NCBI GenBank assembly: GCA_900752305.1
Contig: CAADUV010000003.1
Coordinates: 1 to 9,065 of the forward strand
From: an uncultured Oscillospiraceae bacterium
GTDB lineage: Bacteria > Bacillota > Clostridia > Oscillospirales > Oscillospiraceae
Reading direction: 5' to 3'
Length of the DNA stretch: 9,065 bases
Part shown: positions 1-5,543 of the stretch, one piece after another
Numbering within the stretch: position 1 is the stretch's first letter
Layout of the letters: each line of letters opens with the position of its first letter
Program-made: the position numbers and the translations under genes
The notes under the pieces: generated by a model
The model's database searches: none
Told to the model about the DNA's origin: nothing
What the model saw: only the letters and a program-made list of their open reading frames with translations

Positions 1-174
1 CTGGGGCAGGGCGGCGGTGACGGCGGTGACCGCCAGAGCGTTGCCCCCCAAAGTGTCCTGAGCGGCGTAGAGCAAGAAGGGGGAGTCTCAGCCGCCGGAG
101 AAGGCCACGGCCACCCGGCCAAACTGGGTCAAAATTTCCTGTAAGCGTTGATATTTCTGTTCCAGAGCGTCCAT
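1..174 (-). CDS. larE: LarE-type PP-loop sulfur transferase, 5' part, with in-frame TGA (possible selenocysteine)
   Basis: Partial gene; the remainder lies beyond the left edge. LarE enzymes are ATP-pyrophosphatase-fold proteins that adenylate a pyridinium dicarboxylate cofactor precursor and insert sulfur, for the nickel-pincer cofactor of lactate racemase and related enzymes. From the ATG at 174 the protein opens with a helix rich in Q/L (MDALEQKYQRL), then VAVAFSGG at residues 21-28, a TGA at codon 29 (positions 88-90), then DSPFLLYAAQ and later ALAVTAV at 46-52. That is the family's SGGxDS ATP loop followed by its usual next beta strand, so the frame is LarE on both sides of the TGA. No other stop occurs in the 29 downstream codons. 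AGGAGG at 183-188 lies 8 nt before the ATG and fixes the start. No good restart follows the TGA that would keep the ATP loop. It could be a selenoprotein, a pseudogene or a base error; family assignment is firm, the reading of the TGA is not. Confidence 0.8.
44..83 (-). promoter_or_regulatory. Possible bacterial SECIS-like hairpin downstream of the larE TGA
   Basis: On the minus-strand RNA, UCUUG (77-73) can pair with CAGGA (60-56) around a 12-nt loop that begins 16 nt after the UGA. An outer CCCCC (83-79) can pair with a G run at 49-44 across an asymmetric bulge. Loop distance fits what is known for bacterial SECIS elements, but the stem includes a G-U pair and the loop is large, so this is only a candidate. 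Confidence 0.25.
88..90 (-). other. In-frame TGA at the PP-loop X position of larE (candidate Sec codon)
   Basis: The codon lies between GGC (Gly28) and GAC (Asp30) of the SGGxDS loop. A one-base change separates TGA from the Cys codons TGC/TGT, whereas the common Val codons need two or three changes. Reading it as selenocysteine would give SGGUDS. A possible downstream hairpin is described separately. Nonsense mutation is the main alternative. Confidence 0.45.
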
Positions 175-203
175 GTCCTGCGCCTCCTGCCGTTTTTAAG
201 GCC

Positions 204-232
204 ATTATACGCTAGGCGCAGGGTCAAGGCAA
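204..232 (-). promoter_or_regulatory. Sigma-A-like promoter for larE
   Basis: Minus strand TTGCCT (232-227), a 17-bp spacer, and a perfect TATAAT (209-204). The -35 lies inside the last codons of the Rieske-FAD gene and transcription would begin near 197, just before the larE ribosome site. larE can therefore be transcribed on its own although it follows another gene on the same strand. Confidence 0.65.
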
Positions 233-1660
233 GGGTTCCAGATTCTCCAAGGCGGGATTGTTCAGCAGGTTGCCCTGGTAGTCGAACCGGGAGCCGTGAC
301 AGGGGCAGTCCCAGCTCTTCTCGTCCGGGTTCCACTCCAGCTGACAGCCCAGGTGAGGGCAGCGGGGGTTGACCACATAGCAGACGCCCTGGGGATTTTT
401 GTACACCCCAGCCTTTTCCCCGTCCACAGTGACGATGCCGCCGTGGTCTAAGGGCAGGTCGTCCAGGGTGGACTGGGGGACGTGGAGCAGCTGCCGGGTC
501 AGCCCTTTGCAGGACAGCGCACCCTCTTGCGCCAGCGGCCCCAGGTCGGCGGCGGAGAAGCGGCGGGGGGAGAAGATGGCGCCGTTGGGGTTGGGGTGAC
601 CGGTGATGAGGTCGGTCAGGAGACGGGCGGCGGTCATGGAACCGGTCATGCCCCACTTGCGGAAGCCGGTGGCCACGTACCAGTTGGGCTTGGAGGGGGC
701 GAAGGCGCCGATATAGGGCACGTTGTCCGGCGTGGTGCCGTCCTGTGCCGACCAGCGTGCCACCTCCACGCAGCCTGGCCACAGCTTGCCTGCCGCCGAG
801 CGGAGGTGCTCGTACCGGCCGCCCTGGCGGTTCTCGCCGGTCAGGTGCTTGCTGCCGCCCAGCAATAACAGGTTGTCCGCGTTGCGCAGAGATAGGCCGT
901 CGGCGTCCAGGCTGACGTAGGTGCCGTCCAACTTTTGCGCGTCTGCCAGAGCCAGCACGTAGCTCCGCTCCTGGCGGAGGCGGGCGAAGTAGAAGCCGGG
1001 GAAGTTCACGAAGGGGACGTGGGTGGCGAAGATGATGTGGTCGGCGGTGACGGTGCCGTGGGCGGTGGACACCTGGTGGTCGGATACGTCGGTGACTTTG
1101 GAGTGCTCGTAGATGACCAGCGGTTCCGATACGCCCCGGAGGAACTCCAACGGGTGGAACTGTGCCTGGTCGGGGAACACCACCGCCCCCTCCACCGGGA
1201 AGGGCAGGCAGGTCTCCTTCACGAACTCCGCCCCAAAGCCCAGGTCACAGGCGGCGTCCCGCTCTTGTTTCAGGGTAGTGGGGTCGTAACGGGAGTAGAG
1301 GTAGGAGGGGAGGGTTTCCAGGTGGCAGGCGATGTGCTCCTGGGCGATGATGTCCCGGAAATCGGTCACCGCCTGGCGGGCGGCACGGGCGTAGCGGAGG
1401 GCGTCCTGGGCGCCGAAGCGGTCGATGAGCTTGGCGTAGCACAGGCCGTGCTGGGCGGTGATCTTGGCGGTCGTGTTCTGGGTCTGGCCGCTGCCCACTC
1501 GGTTGGCCTCCAGAACGATGACGGACAGGCCGTGCTGCCGCAGGAACCAGGCGGTCAAAATACCTGCCATGCCAGCGCCCAGCACAACGGCGTCACAGCG
1601 GTGGCGGCCTTCCAAGGGGGGATGCACCGGTAGGGTGGTGCGGGTCCAAATAGATTGCAT
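224..1660 (-). CDS. FAD-dependent oxidoreductase with C-terminal Rieske [2Fe-2S] domain
   Basis: 478 residues. The N-terminal DAO-type domain shows a Rossmann dinucleotide loop GAGMAG (28-33) ending in the acidic residue E51 (VIVLEA) that normally contacts the FAD ribose, then the family's SGQTQNTTAKIT stretch (57-68). A late FAD-binding segment follows (WSAQDGTTPDNVPYIG, 303-318, and ATGFRKWGMTGSM, 330-342). The C-terminal Rieske domain has both cluster boxes, CPHLGC (Cys434, His436) and CPCHGS (Cys452, His455), 15 residues apart, so all four ligands are present. The protein ends only about 20 residues after the second box, slightly short for the family. Such fusions are probably cytosolic electron-transfer oxidoreductases; the substrate is unknown. 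The start ATG is supported by TGAGGTG with AGGTG ending 7 nt upstream (1668-1672). No clear promoter was found in the 71 nt between the gene and the upstream repeat. No signal peptide or membrane segment is visible. Confidence 0.9.
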   Translation of the reverse strand: MQSIWTRTTLPVHPPLEGRHRCDAVVLGAGMAGILTAWFLRQHGLSVIVLEANRVGSGQTQNTTAKITAQHGLCYAKLIDRFGAQDALRYARAARQAVTDFRDIIAQEHIACHLETLPSYLYSRYDPTTLKQERDAACDLGFGAEFVKETCLPFPVEGAVVFPDQAQFHPLEFLRGVSEPLVIYEHSKVTDVSDHQVSTAHGTVTADHIIFATHVPFVNFPGFYFARLRQERSYVLALADAQKLDGTYVSLDADGLSLRNADNLLLLGGSKHLTGENRQGGRYEHLRSAAGKLWPGCVEVARWSAQDGTTPDNVPYIGAFAPSKPNWYVATGFRKWGMTGSMTAARLLTDLITGHPNPNGAIFSPRRFSAADLGPLAQEGALSCKGLTRQLLHVPQSTLDDLPLDHGGIVTVDGEKAGVYKNPQGVCYVVNPRCPHLGCQLEWNPDEKSWDCPCHGSRFDYQGNLLNNPALENLEPLP

Positions 1661-1731
1661 GATAAAACACCTCAGGGTTAGGGTGTCCCATCTGAAAGAA
1701 AATCATGCCAAAAAGAAAACCGACGCTACGC

Positions 1732-1823
1732 GTTTCGATAAAATGCAAGCATTTTATCGAGTTTGCAGCCGGGTGCATGCACTCGCTGCGCTCGCACACT
1801 TACCCGGCCGAGAAGAGAAAAAA
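1732..1823 (+). repeat. 92-bp intergenic repeat, copy 1
   Basis: Matches 8974-9065 over 92 bp with no gaps and four mismatches by eye. It contains a perfect 11-bp-arm palindrome (CGATAAAATGC AA GCATTTTATCG, 1736-1759), a 10-bp palindrome GTGCATGCAC (1774-1783), and 7-bp arms GCCGGGT (1768-1774) / ACCCGGC (1802-1808) enclosing it. No open frame of note. It lies between the Rrf2 gene and the Rieske-FAD gene. It is best described as a REP- or MITE-like interspersed element; I do not recognise a named family. Confidence 0.9.
1736..1759. repeat. Perfect palindrome in repeat copy 1
   Basis: CGATAAAATGC and GCATTTTATCG are exact reverse complements separated by AA. The same palindrome is unchanged in copy 2 (8978-9001), the part of the repeat with no substitutions. 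Confidence 0.9.
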
Positions 1824-1848
1824 CTGACGTACACGCCGCCAGTTTTTT
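1818..1848 (-). terminator. Rho-independent terminator downstream of the Rrf2 gene
   Basis: AAAAAACTG (1818-1826) and CAGTTTTTT (1840-1848) are exact inverted repeats. In the minus-strand RNA the stem extends inward by a G-U, C-G and G-C pair to 12 bp with a 7-nt loop, and ends in a U6 run continuing into CUCUU. In the plus direction the inward extension meets an A-C mismatch, so termination of the Rrf2 transcript (minus) is the better reading. It begins at the end of the repeat, so it may be part of the element. Confidence 0.65.
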
Positions 1849-1862
1849 CAGATTGCACTTTA

Positions 1863-1885
1863 TTCCGTCATCTTCGATGACGGAA
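1863..1885. repeat. Perfect 10-bp inverted repeat with 3-nt loop
   Basis: TTCCGTCATC (1863-1872) and GATGACGGAA (1876-1885) are exact reverse complements around TTC. It lies 25 nt past the Rrf2 stop. No U run follows on the minus strand, so it is not a classical terminator alone; it may be an RNA 3'-end stabiliser or another arm of the neighbouring element. Confidence 0.7.
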
Positions 1886-1910
1886 CTCTGTGAGACTTTT
1901 TATAGATGTG

Positions 1911-2330
1911 TCAAATGGTCTCCTCGCCCCCCGGCATCAGGTCGGCCAGGGTGATGCTGTCGAAAAAGCCATTTAAGAGGGTCTCCAGCTTCCGCCACAT
2001 GGGCAGGGTGGGGCACTCGTTGGCGCGGGGGCATTCGCTCTCCCCCTGCCCCAGGCAGGCTACAGGAGACAGAGAGCCTTCAGTCAGGCGCAGGATGCTG
2101 CCCACGGTGTAGCACTCCGGCGGACGGGTCAGACGGTAGCCGCCCCCCTTGCCTCGGACGCCCTCCAGAAGGTGATCCCGTACCAGCAGCTTGATGATGC
2201 TCTCCAGGTACTTTTCCGACAGCTCCTGGCGCTGGGCGATCTCCTTGAGCGGTATGTAATTTTCCTGCTGATGCTCCGCCAGATCCACCATCAGCCGCAG
2301 GGCGTAACGCCCTTTTGTCGAAATCATCAT
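1911..2330 (-). CDS. Rrf2 family transcriptional regulator with three IscR-like cysteines
   Basis: 139 residues from the chosen start. Rrf2 proteins are winged-helix dimeric repressors that control cysteine, Fe-S or redox genes. Visible: N-terminal ISTKGRYALRLMVDLA (3-18), the helix-turn-helix PLKEIAQRQELSEKYLESI (27-45), the wing GVRGKGGGYRL (57-67), and a C-terminal helix with ITLADL. Three cysteines, Cys92, Cys100 and Cys106 (spacing x7 and x5), sit where IscR binds [2Fe-2S]; CymR-type regulators lack them. The frame extends upstream to a TTG at 2351, but that codon overlaps the ribosome site AAAGGAGGG (2340-2348). The ATG at 2330 lies 10 nt after GGAGG and is preferred; the next ATG (2327) is the alternative. 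It is divergent from cysK with 143 bp between, so it probably senses Fe-S or cysteine status and controls cysK and itself; that control is inferred. Function could be IscR-like or CymR-like. Confidence 0.93.
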   Translation of the reverse strand: MMISTKGRYALRLMVDLAEHQQENYIPLKEIAQRQELSEKYLESIIKLLVRDHLLEGVRGKGGGYRLTRPPECYTVGSILRLTEGSLSPVACLGQGESECPRANECPTLPMWRKLETLLNGFFDSITLADLMPGGEETI

Positions 2331-2354
2331 GATGGGATTCCCTCCTTTCAACCT

Positions 2355-2383
2355 ATTATAGTACAGGGTAAGTAGGAAATCAA
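2355..2383 (-). promoter_or_regulatory. Promoter of the Rrf2 gene, with weak operator-like symmetry
   Basis: Minus strand TTGATT (2383-2378), 17-bp spacer, perfect TATAAT (2360-2355). The plus-strand stretch from 2351 to 2377 has an imperfect dyad (CCTATT at 2353-2358 against AGTAGG at 2371-2376, five of six positions) overlapping this promoter, which would suit autorepression. The dyad is weak and untested. Confidence 0.6.
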
Positions 2384-2406
2384 CAGGTTTATGGAGGAAA
2401 GAGCAC

Positions 2407-2435
2407 TTGACGTTGGCAGGCGGGCGGGGTAAACT
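2407..2435 (+). promoter_or_regulatory. Promoter of cysK
   Basis: TTGACG (2407-2412), a 17-bp spacer, and TAAACT (2430-2435, four of six matches to consensus). Transcription would start near 2442, leaving a leader of about 30 nt, too short for a riboswitch or T-box. Any control is therefore probably by a DNA-binding protein such as the divergent Rrf2 regulator. Confidence 0.55.
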
Positions 2436-2473
2436 GGAAAACGAGAAACAACGAACCTGGGAGGCAGTTCAAT

Positions 2474-3406
2474 ATGAGCAATATCTATACATCCGCAGAA
2501 CAGCTCATCGGCAAGACTCCGCTGATGGAGCTGACCCATTTGGAGGAGAAATATCAGCTCAAGGCCAAGTTGTTGGCCAAGCTGGAAGGGTTCAACCCGG
2601 CCGGTTCCGTCAAAGACCGTGTGGCGCTGGCCATGATCGATGACGCGGAGGAGAAGGGGCGATTAAAACCCGGCTCCGTCATCATCGAACCCACCTCCGG
2701 CAACACCGGCATTGGCCTTGCGTCGGTGGGTGCCATCCGGGGCTATCGGGTCATCATCGTCATGCCCGACTCCATGAGCATGGAACGCCGCCTGCTGATG
2801 ACCGCCTTCGGGGCGGAGCTGGTGCTGACGCCGGGTGCCAAGGGCATGGCAGGCGCGGTGGCCAAGGCGGAGGAGCTGGCGGAGGAGATCCCCAACAGCT
2901 TCGTCCCCGGCCAGTTCGTCAACCCGGCCAACGCCAAGGCCCACGAGGACACCACCGGGCCGGAGATCTGGGCGGACACGGACGGGAAAGTGGACGTCTT
3001 CGTGGCCGGTGTGGGCACCGGCGGGCCCATCACCGGCGGGGGGCGTTATCTGAAGCAGCAGACCCCCAATGTAAAGGTGGTAGCCGTGGAACCGGCGTCC
3101 TCGCCCCTGCTGAGCCAGGGCAAGGCTGGCCCCCACGGCATCCAGGGCATCGGCGCCAACTTCGTGCCCGACGTGCTGGACACCGGCATCTATGACCAGA
3201 TCATCCCCGTCACCAACGAGGACGCCTATGAACTGGGTCGGGAAATGGGCAAGGTGGAAGGGTTCCTGGTGGGTATCTCCGCCGGGGCGGCTCTGTGGGC
3301 GGCCATTGAACTGGCTAAGCAGCCGGAGAACGAGGGCAAGACCATCGTGGCACTGCTGCCGGATACCGGCGACCGGTATCTGTCTACGCCTATGTTCCAG
3401 GTGTGA
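2474..3406 (+). CDS. cysK: Cysteine synthase A (O-acetylserine sulfhydrylase)
   Basis: 310 residues, full length for CysK. It is a PLP enzyme of fold type II that makes L-cysteine from O-acetylserine and sulfide in the cytosol. Lys47 in NPAGSVKDR carries the PLP, TSGNTG (74-79) is the substrate-binding loop, GVGTGG (179-184) binds the PLP phosphate, and the C-terminal GISAGAA and LLPDTGDRYLST motifs are intact. Residue 185 is Pro where the family usually has Thr (GTGGT), and residue 189 is Gly where Val is usual. GGGAGG at 2459-2464 lies 9 nt before the ATG. The gene is divergent from an Rrf2 regulator, the classical arrangement for sulfur-responsive control, and ends in a strong hairpin terminator. 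The closest alternative is another O-acetylserine-dependent synthase (CysM-like), but the motifs and length favour CysK. Confidence 0.96.
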   Translation: MSNIYTSAEQLIGKTPLMELTHLEEKYQLKAKLLAKLEGFNPAGSVKDRVALAMIDDAEEKGRLKPGSVIIEPTSGNTGIGLASVGAIRGYRVIIVMPDSMSMERRLLMTAFGAELVLTPGAKGMAGAVAKAEELAEEIPNSFVPGQFVNPANAKAHEDTTGPEIWADTDGKVDVFVAGVGTGGPITGGGRYLKQQTPNVKVVAVEPASSPLLSQGKAGPHGIQGIGANFVPDVLDTGIYDQIIPVTNEDAYELGREMGKVEGFLVGISAGAALWAAIELAKQPENEGKTIVALLPDTGDRYLSTPMFQV

Positions 3407-3420
3407 CCGAACGAGAAAAG

Positions 3421-3453
3421 GCTCCGTAGGAATGGTTCCTACGGAGCGTTTTT
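3421..3453 (+). terminator. Terminator of cysK, usable in both directions
   Basis: GCTCCGTAGGAA (3421-3432) and TTCCTACGGAGC (3436-3447) are perfect 12-bp arms around TGG, followed by GTTTTT. The stop of the convergent LOG-like gene is at 3452-3454. On the minus strand the same stem is followed by CTTTTC, so it also serves that gene. Confidence 0.92.
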
Positions 3454-3943
3454 ATGCGTTGTTCAAAATCTGCTGGATCTCCTCCAAGGTTTCCACGAAG
3501 TGGACGCCTGCCTGCCGCTCTTTTGTGGAGACACCCATCTCGACCATGTGCCGAAGCAGTCTTATGAGGTAGTCGTAGTAGCCGTTGGGGTTGTAGAGGA
3601 TGCAAGGGGTCAGGTGAACATGGAAGTCGGCCTCGATGACATCCACCACCGAGCCGCTGTCGCCGGGGAAGGCGATGAAGGCGCCGCCCACCTCGATGAC
3701 CCGCTCCTTGTGCGCTGAGCTGTCCTGGGGTTCGGCGTTGGTGGAAAACTGCGGCGCGATGTCGATCACCGTTCCGCCTGTCGCCAGGACGTCGGCGACC
3801 AGCGCGTCCGTGAGACCGGTCTTGGAGCTGTCGTAGATGAGAGTGTGGCCGTTTTGGCCCATCCAAGTGCCCAGTTCGTGCAGGGTACGCACCAGGTCGG
3901 GGTTCGTTCCTTTCAGCCTGTCGAGGTAAACGGTGATGTGCAT
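3452..3943 (-). CDS. Small LOG-like Rossmann-fold protein with degenerate PGGxGT motif
   Basis: 163 residues. The pattern MHITVYL at the N-terminus, TGLTDALVADVLATGGTVIDI (42-62) and AFIAFPGDSGSVVDVIEA (88-105) follows the LOG/TIGR00730 family, whose active members hydrolyse nucleoside monophosphate-ribose bonds (cytokinin-type phosphoribohydrolase) or bind nucleotides. The signature PGGxGTxxE is here PGDSGSVVDVIE: the second Gly is Asp and the Thr is Ser, so catalysis is doubtful. The frame also has an ATG at 3952, but the AAAGGA ribosome site (3952-3957) overlaps it; the second ATG (3943) lies 8 nt downstream and starts with the family's usual residues, so I chose it. No membrane segment. 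It is divergent from the MATE gene and convergent with cysK. Natural substrate unknown. Confidence 0.8.
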   Translation of the reverse strand: MHITVYLDRLKGTNPDLVRTLHELGTWMGQNGHTLIYDSSKTGLTDALVADVLATGGTVIDIAPQFSTNAEPQDSSAHKERVIEVGGAFIAFPGDSGSVVDVIEADFHVHLTPCILYNPNGYYDYLIRLLRHMVEMGVSTKERQAGVHFVETLEEIQQILNNA

Positions 3944-3978
3944 GGGATCCATCCTTTCTGTCGCAGAAGCTGCGTCCA

Positions 3979-4007
3979 GTATAAGGGAGAAATGGGAGAG
4001 AAGTCAA
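3979..4007 (-). promoter_or_regulatory. Promoter of the LOG-like gene
   Basis: Minus strand TTGACT (4007-4002), 17-bp spacer, TATACT (3984-3979). Five of six matches to consensus in each hexamer. Confidence 0.7.
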
Positions 4008-4015
4008 GGAAACCC

Positions 4016-4044
4016 TTGCCCGGCGGGCGCTTTTTGTGTACAAT
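4016..4044 (+). promoter_or_regulatory. Promoter of the MATE transporter gene
   Basis: TTGCCC (4016-4021), 17-bp spacer, TACAAT (4039-4044). Its -35 is only 8 bp from the -35 of the divergent promoter, and CAAGG (4005-4009) / CCTTG (4014-4018) form a small inverted repeat spanning both -35 hexamers, a position suited to one repressor acting on both genes. Confidence 0.65.
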
Positions 4045-4080
4045 AGGGCTATTGCGCGTGAAAAAGAGAGGAGCGAGGAC

Positions 4081-5496
4081 ATGAGGGAGAAAGAATATAC
4101 CGTGCTGCCGCCGGACAGAGAGGAGAAGGTGCTGGGGATTTTTGTGAGGGACGCGTCCTTCTACCGCACCTTCTTCCCCCTGCTCTTCGTCATTGTCCTC
4201 CAACAGCTGGCGGCGCTGGCGGTGAACCTGGCGGACAACATCATGCTGGGCCGTTACTCCGAGCTGGCCCTGTCCGGGGCGTCCCTGGTCAATCAGCTCC
4301 AATTCACCCTCCAGCAGATCGCCGCCGGTATCGGCATGGGCATCGTGGTGCTGGCCGCCCAATACTGGGGGCAGAAGCGCACGGGGCCCATCAAAAAAAT
4401 TATCTCCCTGGGGGTCAAGTGCGGCTTCCTGAGCGGCGTCATCTTCTTCGCCATCTCCCAGCTCACTCCGGCGGGGGTGCTGGGACTGTTCACCGGTGAC
4501 GAGGAAGTGATTGCGGAAGGGATGCGCTACTTGAAAGTCATCTGCTGGACCTATCCGGTGTTCGGCCTGTCCAACTCCCTGATGTACGCCCTCCAGAGCG
4601 TGGAGACCGCCATGATCGGCACGGTCATGTCCTGCTCCACCATCTGCATCAACGTCTGTCTCAACTACTGCTTCATCTACGGCAACTTCGGCGCGCCCGA
4701 GCTGGGCATCGTGGGTGCTGCTGTGGCTACCCTGGTCAGCCGCCTGGTGGAACTGGGCATCATCCTGGTGTACATCCTGTTCCGCGACAAAAAGCTCCAC
4801 ATGAAGCTGTGGGAGATTTTGAAGTGGGACGGCACCTATTTGCAGGATTATTTGAAGGTCTCCACCCCCATCGTCATCTCCGGCCTGCTCTGGGGGGTGG
4901 CGCAGGCGGCGCAGACCGCCATCCCCGGCCACATCAGCGCCACCGCCATCGCCGCCAACAGCATCGCCATCATCCTCTTTGAGATCTTCGCCGTCCTGGG
5001 TGCGGCTTGCGCCAACACCGCCTCGGTGGTCACCGGCAAGACCATCGGGGCGGGGAAGCTGGACAAGGTGAAGGCCTATTCCAAGACCATGCAGGGCATC
5101 TTCCTCTTGGGCGGCCTGTTCTCCGGCGGGATGCTCTTTTTGTGCAAGGACTGGATCGTGAACTTCTACACCGTCTCCCCAGAAGTCAAGGCCATGGCGG
5201 TGGACTTCATGACCGTCCTCAGCGTGGCCAGCATTGGCAGCTGCTACGAGTACCCGGTGGAGGGCGGCATCATCGCCGGGGGCGGCTCCACGAAATACGC
5301 TGCCGTGGTGGACAACCTGTTCATGTGGCTCTTCACCATCCCCAGCGCTGCCCTGAGCGCCTTCGTGTTCCAGTTCCCACCGGTGGTCACCTTCGCCTTT
5401 TTGAAGGCGGATCAGATTTTGAAGTGCATTCCCAACTTCATCACCTGCAACCGCTACCGCTGGGTGAAGCTGCTCACCCGAGGGGACAGCAACTGA
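4081..5496 (+). CDS. MATE family efflux transporter
   Basis: 471 residues, normal for MATE antiporters, which export drugs, metabolites or other cations in exchange for Na+ or H+. The protein has a charged cytoplasmic N-terminus (about 30 residues) and then about 12 hydrophobic segments in two six-helix halves. The first half carries NLADNIMLGRYSELALSGAS (49-68) and GIGMGIVVLAAQYWGQ, matching the family's conserved helix 1-2 region; the second half repeats the pattern around GLLWGVAQAAQTAIPGHIS and AACANTASVVTGKTIGAG. The frame is open upstream to 4036, but the ATG at 4081 lies 7 nt after AGGAG (4069-4073) and suits the promoter at 4039-4044, so it is preferred. Substrate cannot be told from sequence. 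A perfect terminator follows at once, so the gene is a single transcription unit, divergent from the LOG-like gene. Confidence 0.95.
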   Translation: MREKEYTVLPPDREEKVLGIFVRDASFYRTFFPLLFVIVLQQLAALAVNLADNIMLGRYSELALSGASLVNQLQFTLQQIAAGIGMGIVVLAAQYWGQKRTGPIKKIISLGVKCGFLSGVIFFAISQLTPAGVLGLFTGDEEVIAEGMRYLKVICWTYPVFGLSNSLMYALQSVETAMIGTVMSCSTICINVCLNYCFIYGNFGAPELGIVGAAVATLVSRLVELGIILVYILFRDKKLHMKLWEILKWDGTYLQDYLKVSTPIVISGLLWGVAQAAQTAIPGHISATAIAANSIAIILFEIFAVLGAACANTASVVTGKTIGAGKLDKVKAYSKTMQGIFLLGGLFSGGMLFLCKDWIVNFYTVSPEVKAMAVDFMTVLSVASIGSCYEYPVEGGIIAGGGSTKYAAVVDNLFMWLFTIPSAALSAFVFQFPPVVTFAFLKADQILKCIPNFITCNRYRWVKLLTRGDSN

Positions 5497-5502
5497 GGAA
5501 AG

Positions 5503-5536
5503 AACCCCGACCGTTTTCAGAAACGGTCGGGGTTTT
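5503..5536 (+). terminator. Bidirectional terminator between MATE and malY
   Basis: AACCCCGACCGTTT (5503-5516) and AAACGGTCGGGGTT (5521-5534) form a perfect 14-bp stem with loop TCAG, followed by T residues on the plus strand. The minus strand reads CTTTCC after the same stem, so the convergent malY transcript can end here too. Confidence 0.93.
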
Positions 5537-5543
5537 GTGCGTG

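Noticed and set aside
935..1633. A 232-codon plus-strand open frame opposite the FAD-Rieske gene
   Set aside because: Val/Gly-rich antisense shadow; the minus strand carries the Rossmann and Rieske motifs.
1660..1731. A sigma-A promoter for the FAD-Rieske gene
   Set aside because: CATGAT and TAAAAT boxes occur on the minus strand, but neither has a matching -35 at 16 to 18 bp.
1732..1823. The 92-bp repeat as a CRISPR unit or a transposon end
   Set aside because: Only two copies 7 kb apart, without regular spacers, and no transposase or visible target duplication nearby. A simple interspersed repeat is safer.
2384..2473. A riboswitch or T-box leader before cysK
   Set aside because: The predicted transcript leader is about 30 nt and has no terminator/antiterminator or T-box sequence.
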